NCBI GenBank assembly: GCA_935421135.1
Contig: OW285197.1
Coordinates: forward strand, 5,364,850-5,428,849
DNA: 64,000 nt
Direction: 5' to 3'
Origin: Bugulina stolonifera
Taxonomy: Eukaryota > Bryozoa > Gymnolaemata > Cheilostomatida > Bugulidae
Program-made: the position numbers and the translations under genes
In this document: positions 50,712 through 63,900 of the stretch, in pieces
How the letters are laid out: the number at the start of each line of letters is the position of its first letter
Numbering within the stretch: the stretch's first letter is position 1
The notes under the pieces: generated by a model
Database searches by the model: none
The model's input: only the letters and a program-made list of their open reading frames with translations
What the model was told of the DNA's origin: nothing

Positions 50712-53700
50712 ATGACTAAGAATTTAATGTATGCTGCACTGCTATTGGCTGGAATAGCCTTAGTTCCAGTGTCGACTCAAAGTAGTTCCATTTCAATTAC
50801 CTATGTGATCGACATCACTGGATCTATGGGTAATGATATAGCCGGCGTAAGTAGTACACGTATATATTCTATGTTTGCCTATTTTTACGTTTCTAAGGCT
50901 AATCAATTTCAACATACATGTAAATACTGGATTTTTTTATTGTCATCTTATGAGATGGTTCCGGCAATAAGCTCATGTTATCTGTAGATTGCAACTGAAC
51001 TTCCCCTGCTGATCATCATGTTCACCAAAAATATAATTTCTCGCTTTTGTTCAGGTGAAATCTACAGCAAACAGCTTACTATCTTTCTTTTCGGGATTTT
51101 CATTCATCACCGAATACAATTTGCTGACATTCCAGGATACGCGTAAGTCTTATATTTATAGCTGCATATATTATAATTCTGACGAGAAAACTCTACCAAT
51201 TGTACTTCTGGCATCTAATTATGGTCTTAGAGAAAATAACTTGAGACGAGTGCATGCACGTCAACTGTGCATGTTTTAAAATAAATTATATCTGGTAAAA
51301 GTCTGCAAATGAGAAAATGTATGCACATTAGAAAGATTCAATGATAGTGGTAATCTCCCCTTCCATATTATCAACTAGATATCTCTGCATTTAATATAAT
51401 TATAATGGTGTTTTTTGTCCATAATGATCATACACATTGTACATTATTAGCGCTGCCACCACCTGTGACGACCACAACAGCTCTGGCCATGATACCATCA
51501 ATTAATGCTCTTACTGTCGGTGTAAGTACATAATATTTGATGATTATTTCATGGTCAGTCATTGTGATACATGTATGTGTGTCTTGTTTATAGTTTGAAC
51601 ATAGTTTGCTACATGCGCTTAAATTATTGATTCGGCTTTAAGTTTTGTATATTAGACAACCCACTGCTAGCATGAGTTTATCCCATGCCTAGACACTGCC
51701 TGTCTATCTACATATTGTGTGAATCAGGTAGGCTTGTACATGTAGCGCTTTGCTTGGCATAGTTTGATGCCAGCATCTTGAGTCTAATGCAAGCGTAGAT
51801 TACTCAATTATTTTATTTTAAGAATACCGCAAACAGAATCTAAGATAGTTGTGTCTAGATAATTGCTATAATTATAATGATTCAACTTTAACGGAGAGTA
51901 ACTACGTATGTATAACGTCTGTATTCAGGGAGGTGGAGATTGCCCTGAAAACTCAATGGCAGGAGTTCTTCAAGCACTGGCAATATCTCAACCTGGTTCA
52001 TTTATTATTGGGTTCACTGATGCATCTCCGAATGACCTTGCTTTACTACCCACAATCCTCAGTCTTATCTCTAGTACTGGAAGCACTGTGAGTAAAAGTC
52101 ATGCATCTAATATTTTGTAAAGATTTGATATCAGCTTCAATTGTGTTCTATATAAACTGACAAGAGTTTTCTGGTCACTGTGACAGTACAATTTATATGT
52201 CTTCCGTCTACATGGAGTTTCAAGTTGGTTCCAAAGCCTTTGTAGTGGTTGAAAGTTTGATAAACACGGTTACATGTGAGTGCACAAAATCTGTTCGAAA
52301 GCTTCAATGCGCTCATCTATAAAAGTATAACCTATAAACTATTATACTGTTGACTGTTGATTGGTAGGTGATATTCCTCTTGACTGGTGTCTGTCCACCA
52401 ATGAGTCCACCATCAGTCGGTGTCGCCTTCTCTGATGACTCACACGCCAATGACCTCCACAAAGCAGTCAGTGATGGTGAAGTTGCTCCAGCTCCTTCGG
52501 TTGGTGCCCCTGGAACACAAGCATACTATGAGATAGCCTCTGCTAGTGGCGGTTACGTGTTTTCTGTGGATAAGAGTGATGTGGCTACGGTAGGTTTAAG
52601 AAGTTCAATTCGAACAAGCCAATTACCAATTCTCTCGCAAGTTATATTGCTTTTTAATGCTACATATTATATCTAGACAAAGATGCTAGACTCATAATTG
52701 TATAATATGATACTAAATGAAGAATATACACTGTAGGCTCATTTTGTACTTCAAAAAACATTAGTGCCAAGAAATAGTACAGGGATAAAGGACTCTAATA
52801 CTGTCTAACTCTGACAACAAACATACAACTTCGTTTGGCATTCTGTCACAGGGTATGGTTGATTGGTTTCAGGTTTTGGAATCCTTGAAAGATTTAATCC
52901 TTCCTTCTTCTAATGCAACTGGACTATTTAAAGTCCATTTGGAGTCACTGGAGTCACCAAGTGCTGTTTCCGTTCGAATTGAAAGTTTCTTTGTAGACGT
53001 CACCTTGTCTGAAGTGGTAATTTCTCTCACCGGTGCTGATGCAGATTTTGTGGTGAAAGATCCTGTAGGTAAGAGCTGTTTAAAATGCCTATCAATCAAC
53101 TGTTTCAGTCATGACTGTGTAAACATAGTTATCTGAGTCCTCAAGTAGATAACAAATATACATGTACATTAATTGACCACAAAATACACTATTTTAATTG
53201 TCCAGGTGCTATATACATCTACTAAAATGACAGAAATTATAAGATTTTCTCTTTTTGTTCATTTTCCCAGGGTCCACACTTACATTTCCACCAGGTGTCG
53301 TTCTGCTTGACCTTCCAAATGCATACATTGTCAAAATTCCCAACCCAGCCCCTGGAACCTGGTATGTGGAGTACTCATCAACTTCAGACAACAAACTTCT
53401 GATAACGGGTATGTGATTTACTTGGTGGATTCCTAACTAACCATAAATTATGTTAGTTGCACTAATTTCAAGGCAAATGTAATATAACATGTTACAATTT
53501 GTTGCATTTATAATATTCAACATGGATAACATGTTCATAAATCTATTCTTACGTAGTACAACATGAGAATACATAATACTAAACTATAAAAAATTCTTTG
53601 CAGGAACGAGTAGCGTTGATTTCAAGTATGAGATAGTCGACGCAGACACTGGAAATGTTGTCGGACAACCTGTGGCAGGTAAATAATATTTCAGTGATTT

Positions 53701-55367
53701 GAAAGTGACATTATATTAGTCAAACACATTATATCATTCAACCATACATGTACATGTACATTGTATGTGAGATTAGGGCGGTAAATAGTACCTGTCCTAT
53801 CATAATAGTGAGAAATATTTAGGGTGCTTCTTATAGCAACCTGCCGTGCACACGTAGCGTGTTGACCTGTTTATAATAGTGTGCGGTCGTAAGTCAAAGC
53901 ACATGTACGCCTTTAGAACTTTCAACTCCATACTTTGCTGCATACATGTGTAATAGTTTTAGACAGTACACACACTTTGTGCTATATCATGGCTAATGAT
54001 CGAATTTTTTTAATTAAGTGGAATTATTTCTACCTGTTGAGGATCAACTGTGAAAGTAAATATAGAGGTCATAGGAGGCGGTAACTTTGGCACAACGATT
54101 ATTCAAGCCCTTGTTGGCTCATCCTTAGGCATCTCTACAATGACCTCTACTGGACTAAACTCTTACTCCACTGAACCATTTGTTGTACCCAGCGAACGAT
54201 TCCACATTCATGTGAGTATTATTGTATTGGTATTGTATTATTTATCAATAATACCAATGCATGATTATATGATTATGTGTTGTATAATTCCATTTGATTC
54301 TGAAGTTACTGGTATAATATCTCTACGACATGTAGATAATAATTATGTGGGAGCAGTTCGCAATATATTTTTTTCATGCTTGCTCATTGGAATCATGTCC
54401 TCAAGTAAAGTAGTTATAACGTGGCTACAAATTATAAGTTTAAAATAGTTAATACATTTTCAATTGCAGATATTTGGATCTGGTCCAAAGCGCAGGCTGC
54501 TGGAGCGAATAACCCGAAAACCAATAACCCCCATCATCAGAACTACGACTGCTGGTAGGTATATACAAGTAGTACACCTGCTAAGGAAATTGTCTAAAAT
54601 TGATATTATACCAAGTTCTGCAGAACTACAAAATATGTACATTTACCGAAGCTGCTTTTTAAGAAGGACTATGAATGACGGACATACACGATGAGACTTG
54701 CGCCTTCCCATTCTTTGCTAAGTATCTAACTGCCACACTGATCTTGCCTTCTGTGAGTCATAGCGTTGTCTCATACATTGGAAAAGTGTCAAAACTGCCA
54801 ACAACTACATGTAGGTTTACATAGTACAGGGTTTTATAGTCATCATGTTAAATGTTCAGTTTTGTCCAATTTCAAACCATTAAAATAATGTACAGTACAT
54901 GTATATTGCAGAGCCCATTACAAAGACCACCCGCCTAACTAGCCCAAGACCTCCATCGAAATTCGATAACACACGTGAGTACATCAAACTACATGTAATT
55001 CTAGAACTCTAATAATGTTCACTGAAGTTTTGCTTATAACTTAAAAGGTGTTGGGAAAGCTGTTAAATAAACTACGATAGTGTTATACTCTGTGATCATT
55101 ATCTTCAGAGATAATGCACTAGTTCCCGTTTAGGAATAAGTTTAGCCAGTGCTTCTCTGTCAAACACGCCAATAGCTACATGTACTTGTTGTAGCTTGCC
55201 AAAACTTCACTGAGTTCTATGGAACCTGCCAGATGAACGACCTACCATGTCCTGATGGTAAATATGTGAATGGACTCTGCAGAGATCCCAATAATAAAGG
55301 AATCAAGTGGATAAAGAGAGAGATCTACAGATCCTGCTGCATTGTGGGTAGCGATGTGGGCTATTAG
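50712..55367 (+). CDS. VWA-C: secreted hemicentin-like VWA protein with C-terminal six-Cys module (524 aa)
   Basis: Coding exons: 50712-50846, 51055-51142, 51451-51521, 51929-52087, 52368-52589, 52873-53068, 53271-53408, 53604-53678, 54042-54211, 54470-54554, 54912-54974, 55195-55367 (1575 nt, in frame, GT-AG). ATG 50712 lies 22 nt into the second exon and starts a signal peptide (about residues 1-22). The VWA domain follows (YVIDITGSMGNDIAG, GGGDCPENS, FTDASPND, VIFLLTGVC, YYEIASASGGYVFSVDKSDV). The last motif resembles hemicentin EEIAS..GQVFHLDK. Residues about 226-445 are beta-rich with PNPAPGTWYVEYSS and ITGTSSVDF, like the hemicentin region after its VWA. Exon 12 is a Thr/Pro/Ser linker, and exon 13 the six-Cys module. 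No Ig, EGF or TSP repeats are present, so it is not a full hemicentin. No canonical AATAAA was seen within 600 nt downstream. Confidence 0.93.
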
Positions 55368-58300
55368 CCAGTGCAAGAAGAACACGAGCTGCTAAACCTG
55401 CTAATGTTACAAATGACTTGTATTGTAGCATATTGATGGTTAAAAGCTGTTTCTCTCTAAGCTTGAATCACAAGCTTAAATATTATGTTACCATATTATA
55501 TGTTACCATATTATATAACACATGTTATATCACTATTCTTCTCAATCACTTTCAACTTATATAATAATACATTTGAGCCTGTCCCTTTCTTGAATTATGA
55601 TAGAGAACACTTTCAATTGAAGTAATACGTATTGTATTTATCATTTTCCAGGAAGGTGCTCTTGCTGTGTGATTGTCATATTTTATCAGATTAACTCATC
55701 TAGTGTGAAATTCTTAACTCATTGTTAGATGGTGAGGGCTAAATAGATTATTTTAATTTATGTTATGCTTTCGTGTTTCTAGACAAATTCAAATTGTTTT
55801 TTTCACTATTTCATGCACACTTTTTGTCCAGCTCATAATAGGAATTCTATGTTTTTCATCACAAATAAGTTACACTGCAATAATACAAAAAATACATTTC
55901 TATTAGATTCCTCTAAAAATGATGTTTGCTTATATGGGTCACCACTAGCCATACTGGTAATTGGAATATAAAATACTGCTAAATTACTATATTAGGCAAT
56001 AATAATTTATATGCTGTATGCCACCCATATATGGAACAAACGTGAGTGTGATAATACACTGCCATGTTCCTTATCTGTTTCTATGTCATGTTCAGTTTTA
56101 AGCAATTTACACAATGTACAAGTACACTGTACTACATGCACATGTGCAGTGATCACATGCGTTGTACATGCACTGTAACAGGCATTTTACAATGCATCTG
56201 ATATTTTTTACGGACAGTGCTACCCACTACCTCCTCTTATAAATAGCAGTTTACAGAATATTGAAAGAAATAAAAAGAAGTTGTCTTCTCATGGTAGTTA
56301 AACATCTACTAATAAGATCCCTTTTAGCTAACTTCAATGCCTTGGTTAACGAAATGCTTTTATACCAAAACCAGTTCCGGTAGAAGTTCCAGTAAAAAGC
56401 TCAATATATTGTTAGCCCCCGGAAAGTGCGTAAAAATATGGCGGGGAAAATGCTGAGGCCTGACCTCAAAAAGGGTTTCATAAAAAGATGCTTACAATTA
56501 AGAGAAACATGTTATACAATGTATATAAAACCAGCATATTCTGAAAAGTCGGCCATTTATGACAGGCTTACAACAGGGAATAATGCTTAGCATGATAAGG
56601 TTTCACATGATTGCACAGTATAAACAATAATAGACAAGTTTAGACAGGTACAGTTATAAGCATGCGTATCAATACAAATAGCGTATGCAAATGCAGGTAA
56701 GTATTGAAATGTCATTGTGTGTGGCTAATGGGAGACAAAATGCTCAGACCAAAGAGTGTACAAGAAAATTGATGTGTCTTTGGCCAAAAACTGTCTGCTC
56801 CCAACCTGCATAGTAAGTAAGGAGTTGTGCACTCCTGTTTACAAATTGGCTAAAACTACGGTGCTTCCGCTGACGCCTATTTTCAACAATTCCACTTAAA
56901 CTTTCTCATTAATTTTATATAAACGCCACAATACCATTTAATATGCAAATAATATTACAATGGTTTTACTGCATACGCCAGTCGAACAGCTTCCAAAATC
57001 TCAGTGGGGAAATACCAGTAATCGTCATTGATGGTTGTCAGAACCTTACTTGGTAGGACAGGGTATTATCATTGGCTGAACCATCTGTGACATAACAAGT
57101 AGTTACATAAGTCTTGTGACTCAGCAGTTAAGGGTCAAGTGCAAGAATAAGAGATAGATCAAGTGTAAGAGATACTGTAGATGTTTAACTGACAAAAGAG
57201 AATTTCAAAATTTACCAGTGAAACTGTGTAAAACAGATCTTTAACCTATCAATTAAAAGATACTTCTGCTAGTAGCTGACTGCAATAACAGTGCTACAAA
57301 AAGAACAAGGGAGATTACTCCTAGATGCTTTTATGAAAAAGTGATATTTTTGCCAGTTTTTATTCTTCAAAGCATACCATGCCACAGTTACAGTTACATG
57401 CATTGTGTAAGTGTGAGAATGCTTGGGCTTTCGTATGTACAATTTAATACATACTATTGCTGGGTTTGCCGGCTGAAAAACTTGAACAAAAATATAGATT
57501 TGCTTACAAACAAGGATTATCTAGCGTCCAAACGATAACAATACTTTACTGACCATAAAATTTACGCTATGCAGCAAAACCCGACTTATAATTCTTGTTT
57601 TCAAATAAGTCTCTGTAGTGAACTGGTGTGCATTCTGCTAACAAGCTACATTGCCGGTATTAAGAGTTATGCATAATATTATATATCAAACTTGCAAAAG
57701 AGAAGACAAATCCAAATCTTATGTTTTTACTTCTATGCATACGCACCTCCCCAAGCTTAGTAAAGATCTATAGATTAGGCAAAAGCAATACAAAAAGTGT
57801 CACTGTTATAACATGTATTATTTTTGCAATGGATAAATATGTAACGCATAATATAATATTATCATAAAAATATTATACAGTATATTATTATCGATGGAAC
57901 AACAATAATTGCTACTTGTACATTTACCATTATCATAACATGCAATAACCATCAACCATACAAAGCAACTTTAGCTGATCAGTCTGTGAAAGTTGAAGAA
58001 ACAAGACATCCAGTATTCATGTGATGGTGAACTATGGGTTAGTTCTTTTTTTTAAAGAGAGAAGATGACCTCAGCTGTAGGTACATTGTACATTGTATAA
58101 CGTAATGTCATGGACAATTATGCACTTAACAGGAGTTTATAACATGTACATACATGTACATGTAATTTCGAAAACAATAGTGAAAAAAGTGATTGCTCAG
58201 TAACATAATGATTTGTGAACTGCATTGAAAGAGTTGGTCTGTGGGAACAGAGTCTGTTACCTATAACCTAGTAATCATAATCAGGAGTTGCCTATCCCAT

Positions 58301-58480
58301 ATTTGGGAACAGACAACTGTTCGTTGTGATCATTGCCCATGGGTAATCTGTGATAAATTACTTACATTGCAGTGCATGTACTTGCACTGTATGTACAATG
58401 AAATGAGTTATCACAATGTTATAATGTTCAGTTATGTAAATATTTGTATTACTTACAGGTATAATATTGTAATAATAATA
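55368..58480. other. intergenic downstream of VWA-C
   Basis: 3' UTR of VWA-C followed by sequence with no recognised gene. A 50-codon frame (56438-56590) begins with ATGGCGGGG but has no supporting features. Confidence 0.45.
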
Positions 58481-58494
58481 TTATTACACGCCAT

Positions 58495-58543
58495 GCTTTT
58501 CACATGATAGGTCATATATTACATAACCTATCATGTGAAAAGC
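58495..58543. repeat. hairpin 1 of a series, 18-bp perfect stem
   Basis: GCTTTTCACATGATAGGT and its exact reverse complement around a 13-nt AT loop. Confidence 0.9.
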
Positions 58544-58642
58544 AACCTGGATGACCTGTTTTCACAAGTTTGGATACTAGTAATGCCAATCCAAGAGATC
58601 CAGAGATTCAAGAGAAATTACACACAATAACATTAGTAAAAT

Positions 58643-58669
58643 AAATGTGTTCACATTGTGAACACATTT
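58643..58669. repeat. hairpin 2 of a series, 27-bp palindrome
   Basis: AAATGTGTTCACA, one central base, then TGTGAACACATTT. Confidence 0.9.
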
Positions 58670-58680
58670 ACTTTGTTTGC

Positions 58681-58729
58681 TATGTTTGGGTTCAGTATCG
58701 TGAACTTCACAATACTGAATCCAAACATA
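58681..58729. repeat. hairpin 3 of a series, 49-bp near-palindrome
   Basis: TATGTTTGGGTTCAGTAT is mirrored by ATACTGAATCCAAACATA with one mismatch, and the GTGAA/TTCAC core extends the stem almost to the centre. Confidence 0.9.
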
Positions 58730-58734
58730 AAGGT

Positions 58735-59080
58735 ATTTATGTAGAGTATACTACTGTACTAATGATGGCCATTTGCATGAGGATTAAGTTTACTAGCTAA
58801 CTGCCATCACCAATAAATTTTTCAGCATTTATCTCGTATAAAGTAGCCGTTTAAATTAAATAGCCATAATAAAACCTGATTCTTAGTCGTCTTCTCTATG
58901 GATAAAAGAGTGCTGACAGCAGCTTTCAATATTGCGTGTGGTTTGGACTGAACTGCTATACCAAAACTATCATGATAAACCACAACTTCTCATCTCTATT
59001 CTAGTTGCTTTCCAGTAGCCATACTTCAGCTAAAAATACATCAGAATAACTACTGTTGATAATAAGTGCAAGGTAGTGAT
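58735..59080. other. intergenic, nothing recognised
   Basis: No supported feature. Confidence 0.5.
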
Positions 59081-59084
59081 GAAT

Positions 59085-59365
59085 ACCGTGGCTGAGTTGT
59101 TAGGACGATGAACCTTCAAGCTAAAGGTTCCAGGTTTGAATCTCAGTCACGATGGTGGATCATCCAGACACAATTTTTCCTGTACATCATATAGAAGTCC
59201 TTGGGGTCATGCAAGCCAGCATGGTTTCAAGGCAACTCCTCTAACCCTGCCAAAAAAGGCCATGTCATCTGGGCCTTTTCTCACAGGGAGTTGGCCAGCA
59301 CTGGCACCTGGAAGTGCAAGCTTCAAGGGGCTGGTCACGCCGAGGAGTATTAGCCGGTGAGTTTT
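59085..59365 (+). mobile_element. tRNA-derived SINE, copy 2
   Basis: A box TGGCTGAGTTG (59089) and B box GGTTTGAATCT (59133) in the tRNA-like head, then the same body as copy 1 (CCTTGGGGTCATGCAAGCC, CAGGGAGTTGGCCAGCACTGG, GGTGAGTTTTG end). Both boxes carry substitutions. Confidence 0.88.
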
Positions 59366-59369
59366 GTAT

Positions 59370-59890
59370 TCTTCAAATTGAATAACTGAACTACCTTGGA
59401 CTTATAAGCAAATTTCCAATTCTAAAACTTAGCTCTTATGGGCATGACTAAAGAAGCCTTGCATATTCCAAGGAAAGTTTAGGAATAGTTCAAGAACAAA
59501 GTTTGTTCTACAATTTAAACAAAATAAGTATTGATTCTTCAATTTACATGTACATCAATTTCCTCAACGTACATATGCATGTAATGTACATTAGCGCTGA
59601 TTCTCTTGTATTTAAATGATACACATGAATGTGTCCTATTGATAAGTTAAGTTTTAATATAAGTTATCTTCCCCTTCTAAGAGAGAAGATAGATCCAACT
59701 CTAAAAGGATGCTAAGTGGACATCCGCTTGACACAGTAATAATAAAACTCCAAACATAAAAAATAGTAGAAAATGTGACTGTCAGTATACAATTTAATTA
59801 TATACATGTACATGCAGTTCACAATGTACTACGACAACCGTATGAATTTACAGTATGCAATAGGATTAGCGCAGTGTAACGGTTTAATAA
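59370..59890. other. intergenic between SINE copies
   Basis: No gene recognised. Short ACATGTAC runs near 59545 and 59805. Confidence 0.5.
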
Positions 59891-59892
59891 CA

Positions 59893-60052
59893 ATTTCTCC
59901 TGTACATCATATAGAAGTCCTTGGGGTCATGCAAGCCAGCATGGCTTCAAGGTAACTCCCTGCCAAAAAAGGCCATGCCATCTGAGCCTTTTCTCACAGG
60001 GAGTTGGCCAGCACTGGCACCTGGCAGTGCAAGCTGCAAGGGGCTGGTCATT
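59893..60052 (+). mobile_element. tRNA-derived SINE, copy 3, 5'-truncated
   Basis: Starts within the body (TCCTGTACATCATATAGAAG, shared with copy 2) and lacks the tRNA head. Ends GGGGCTGGTCA. 5' truncation is the usual product of incomplete reverse transcription. Confidence 0.85.
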
Positions 60053-60059
60053 ATCAGGG

Positions 60060-60940
60060 CATCCATCAGGCATAATATACATGTAGTGCAAATGAACTGC
60101 ATGTTGTCATAAACCATTGCAGTTTACTGCTTCAAGCTTCTTTATATGCTCATGCATTTAGATTTTTTGTGCTTTTAACTCAGATGTATCTATGACAGCT
60201 GAATTCATGATGGGTAAATATGGTGGAAAATGTAGAAGCAAAATTATAACAAAAACTAACAAGGAGAGTACTTGACTAAGTGAATCGAAACCAAGGTAAC
60301 CAATCTACTACTTGTATATGGATGATGACCCATGGTCAAATGAATGGAAACAAAACAATTCTCAGATATAGTTGGTGTACTTTTTACATGTACTTACAAC
60401 TCTACATTAAAATTTTAATATGATAGCTAACTAGGAACATGAATAGCAATATATAATTAGCAAATGGATGCAATGTTAAAATCACAAATAGTAACATAGC
60501 ACGTAATATACAATATTTATGTATATATCCATGTATCACAACAGTGCACATTCTTGCATACGTATGTACATGTACATCACACATAGACACAAGAGTTCTC
60601 TCCTCTCAGGCCAAACTAGCAGACATGGGTTGACCAGAAACTATCCAGCCTGGCATTCTTTCTACAACTGTGCGTATGGCTACTCGCAACAGAGAGCTGA
60701 AGTCTTGCCTCATAGTATGCATCTTCTGGGCCTACCCATAAACCTATTGTACTTAAATGAATAACGTGCAGCATGCACTGGAATACTAGAAGAAGCATGC
60801 AACTTGACTCACTAAAATTTGTTTCTACCTGCAGAACTTATTATGGAGTTACGCTGTAAATTCTCCGAGTTAATTGTACACGGATGATATAGTTTGCAAT
60901 CATTTACAGGCCCATTCCATATTGTGTTACATAAAAGAAC
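60060..60940. other. intergenic, nothing recognised
   Basis: No supported gene; short open frames only. Confidence 0.5.
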
Positions 60941-60949
60941 TAAAATATA

Positions 60950-63900
60950 TAACCAGAATAGGAACATCAGAAGAGAGCAGATCAGTGAGATGAAGGCAAC
61001 ACGCAGGAGAAGACTAAATTGTCATATTAACTAGTGCACTAGGATACATCAAACATTAGCCCGGATATAGTGTACATGTAAGTAAATGACAAACAGGATA
61101 TACGTATTATCAATAGGATGTTGTAATTCCACCCCATTCTTTGCATCCAAACGCTTGTTAATGTCTAAGCAAAAACTGCAAACCCCATCCCGGAAACAAG
61201 AGCCTCATTTTGTATTGTGGTTGCTTGGGGTTTTGTTTAGCTTAAATTGAATCATTGATAGAAGTAATTTGAATTTAGAAGTTTTTTGTTCACTAATTCC
61301 TCCACGTACATGTAACTCCATATTACTCAGCTTCGGCGGAAACAGTACGCTCCTAGCGCTGAAGCATCTGTTAGTACATACTGAGTACATTGTATTTGCA
61401 TATACCAAGACATTTCTGCTTTTACATTGATGTGTGGTATATATCGCGATCATGGCACACAATATAAAAAATATTGAAATTTAATTAAATTAATAAGTGT
61501 TTTGCTTCCATTTGATCAACAGTGACTGTCAATACCTCTAGGTGACTTATAAATATTAGAGATATTATGTTTCTGACTGCGGATGCGGTTAAAAATAAAA
61601 CTATTGAACCAATCGCTGTAGACTTTACAGGTTGAAAAGTTGGTTTTTGATGCAATATATGTTGCTCTTGACATATCTTGCTCTATTTTGATCTAAGCTA
61701 CACACTAGTTACAGGATACCAGTTGATTGCTATTCTAATAAATAAACATGTTGTAATCATAATTCGGTGTGCAGAGCATGCAAAAGTTCCATCAACTTGA
61801 CCCTACTGCTCCTAGCCGATGCTCAAGCAAGGAAAATTTTCTTGCCATGACACGTTAAAAAGCATTGTTTATCTTGCCTGAGTCACTCAACTACTGGGCA
61901 AAATATAACCAGAATAGGAGCATCGGAAGAGAGCACATTGGTGAGATGAAGGCAACACACATGAGAAAACTAAATTGTCATGTTAACTAGTGCACTAGGA
62001 TACATCAAGTATCAGCGCAGATCAGTAATTGACAAACAGGATGTGCGTATTATCAATAGGATGTTGCAATTCCATCCTATTCTTTGTATCCAAACACTTG
62101 CTAATGTCTAAGCAAAAACTGCAAATCCCATCCCGGAGTCAAGAGCCTCATAATGTGTTGTGGTTGCCTAGAGTTTTGTTTAGCTCAAATTGAATCATTG
62201 ATAGAAGTAATTTGAATTTAGAAGTTTTTTGTTCACTAATTCCTCCACGTACATGTAACTCCATATTACTCAGCTTCGGTGGAAACAGTACGCTCCTAGC
62301 GCTGAAGCACCTGTTAGTACATACTGAGTACATTGTATTTGCATATACCAAGACATTTCTGCTTCTACATTGATGTGTGGTACATATCGCGAGCATGGCA
62401 CACAATATAAAAAATATTGAAATTTAATTAAATTAATAAGTGTTTTGCTTCCATTTGATCAACAGTGACTGTCAATACCTCTATGTGACTTATAAATAAT
62501 AGAGATATTATGTTTCTGACTGCGGATGCTGTTAAACATAAAACTATTGAACCAATCGCTGTAGACTTTACAGGTTGAAAAGTTGGTTTTTGATGCAATA
62601 TATGTTGCTCTTGACATATCTTGCTCTATTTTGATCTAAGCTACACACTAGTTACAGGATACCAGTTGATTGCTATTCTAATAAATAAACATGTTGTAAT
62701 CATAATTCGGTGTGCAGAGCATGCAAAAGTTCCATCAACTTGATCCTACTGCTCCTAGCTGTTGCTCAAGCAAGGAAAACTTTCTTGCCATGACACGTTA
62801 AAAAGCATTGTTTATCTTGCCTGAGTCACTCAACTACTGGGCAAAATATAACCAGAATAGGAGCATCGGAAGAGAGCACATTGGTGAGATGAAGGCAACA
62901 CACATGAGAAAACTAAATTTTCATGTTAACTAGTGCACTAGGATACATCAAGTATCAGCGCAGATCAGTAATTGACAAACAGGATGTGCGTATTATCAAT
63001 AGGATGTTGCAATTCCATCCTATTCTTTGTATCCAAACACTTGCTAATGTCTAAGCAAAAACTGCAAATCCCATCCCAGAGACAAGAGCCTCATTTTGTA
63101 TTGTGGTTGCTTGGGGTTTTGTTTAGCTTAAATTGAATCATTGATAGAAGTAATTTGAATTTAGAAGTTTTTTGTTCACTAATTCCTCCACGTACATGTA
63201 ACTCCATATTACTCAGCTTCGGCGGAAACAGTACGCTCCTAGCGCTGAAGCACCTGTTAGTACATACTGAGTACATTGTATTTGCATATACCAAGACATT
63301 TCTGCTTTTACATTGATGTGTGGTATATATCGCGAGCATGGCACACAATATAAAAACTATTGAAATTTAATTAAAAACAATAAGTGTTTTGCTTCCATTT
63401 GATCTTAACAGTGACTGTCAATACCTCTATGTGACTTATAAATAATAGAGATATTATGTTTCTGACTGCGGATGCTGTTAAAAATAAAACTATTGAACCA
63501 ATCGCTGTAGACTTTACAGGTTGAAAAGTTGGTTTTTGATGCAATATATGTTGCTCTTGACATATCTTGCTCTATTTTGATCCAAGCTACACACTAGTTA
63601 CAGGATACCAGTTGATTGCTATTCTAATAAATAAACATGTTGTAATCATAATTCGGTGTGCAGAGCATGCAAAAGTTCCATCAACTTGATCCTACTGCTC
63701 CTAGCAGATGCCCAAGCATGAAAAATTTTCTTGCCGTGACACATTGAAAAGTACTGTTTATCTTGCCTGAGTCACTCAACTACTGGGCAAAATATAACCA
63801 GAATAGGAGCATCGGAAGAGAGCACATTGGTGAGATGAAGGCAACACACATGAGAAAACTAAATTGTCATGTTAACTAGTGCACTAGGATACATCAAGTA

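Noticed and set aside
17052..55367. Complete hemicentin genes
   Set aside because: No Ig, EGF or thrombospondin repeats are encoded; each chain ends in a stop after the six-Cys exon.
56438..56590. 50-codon frame starting ATGGCGGGG in good context
   Set aside because: Too short to judge, with no domain, no splice partner and no promoter signal.
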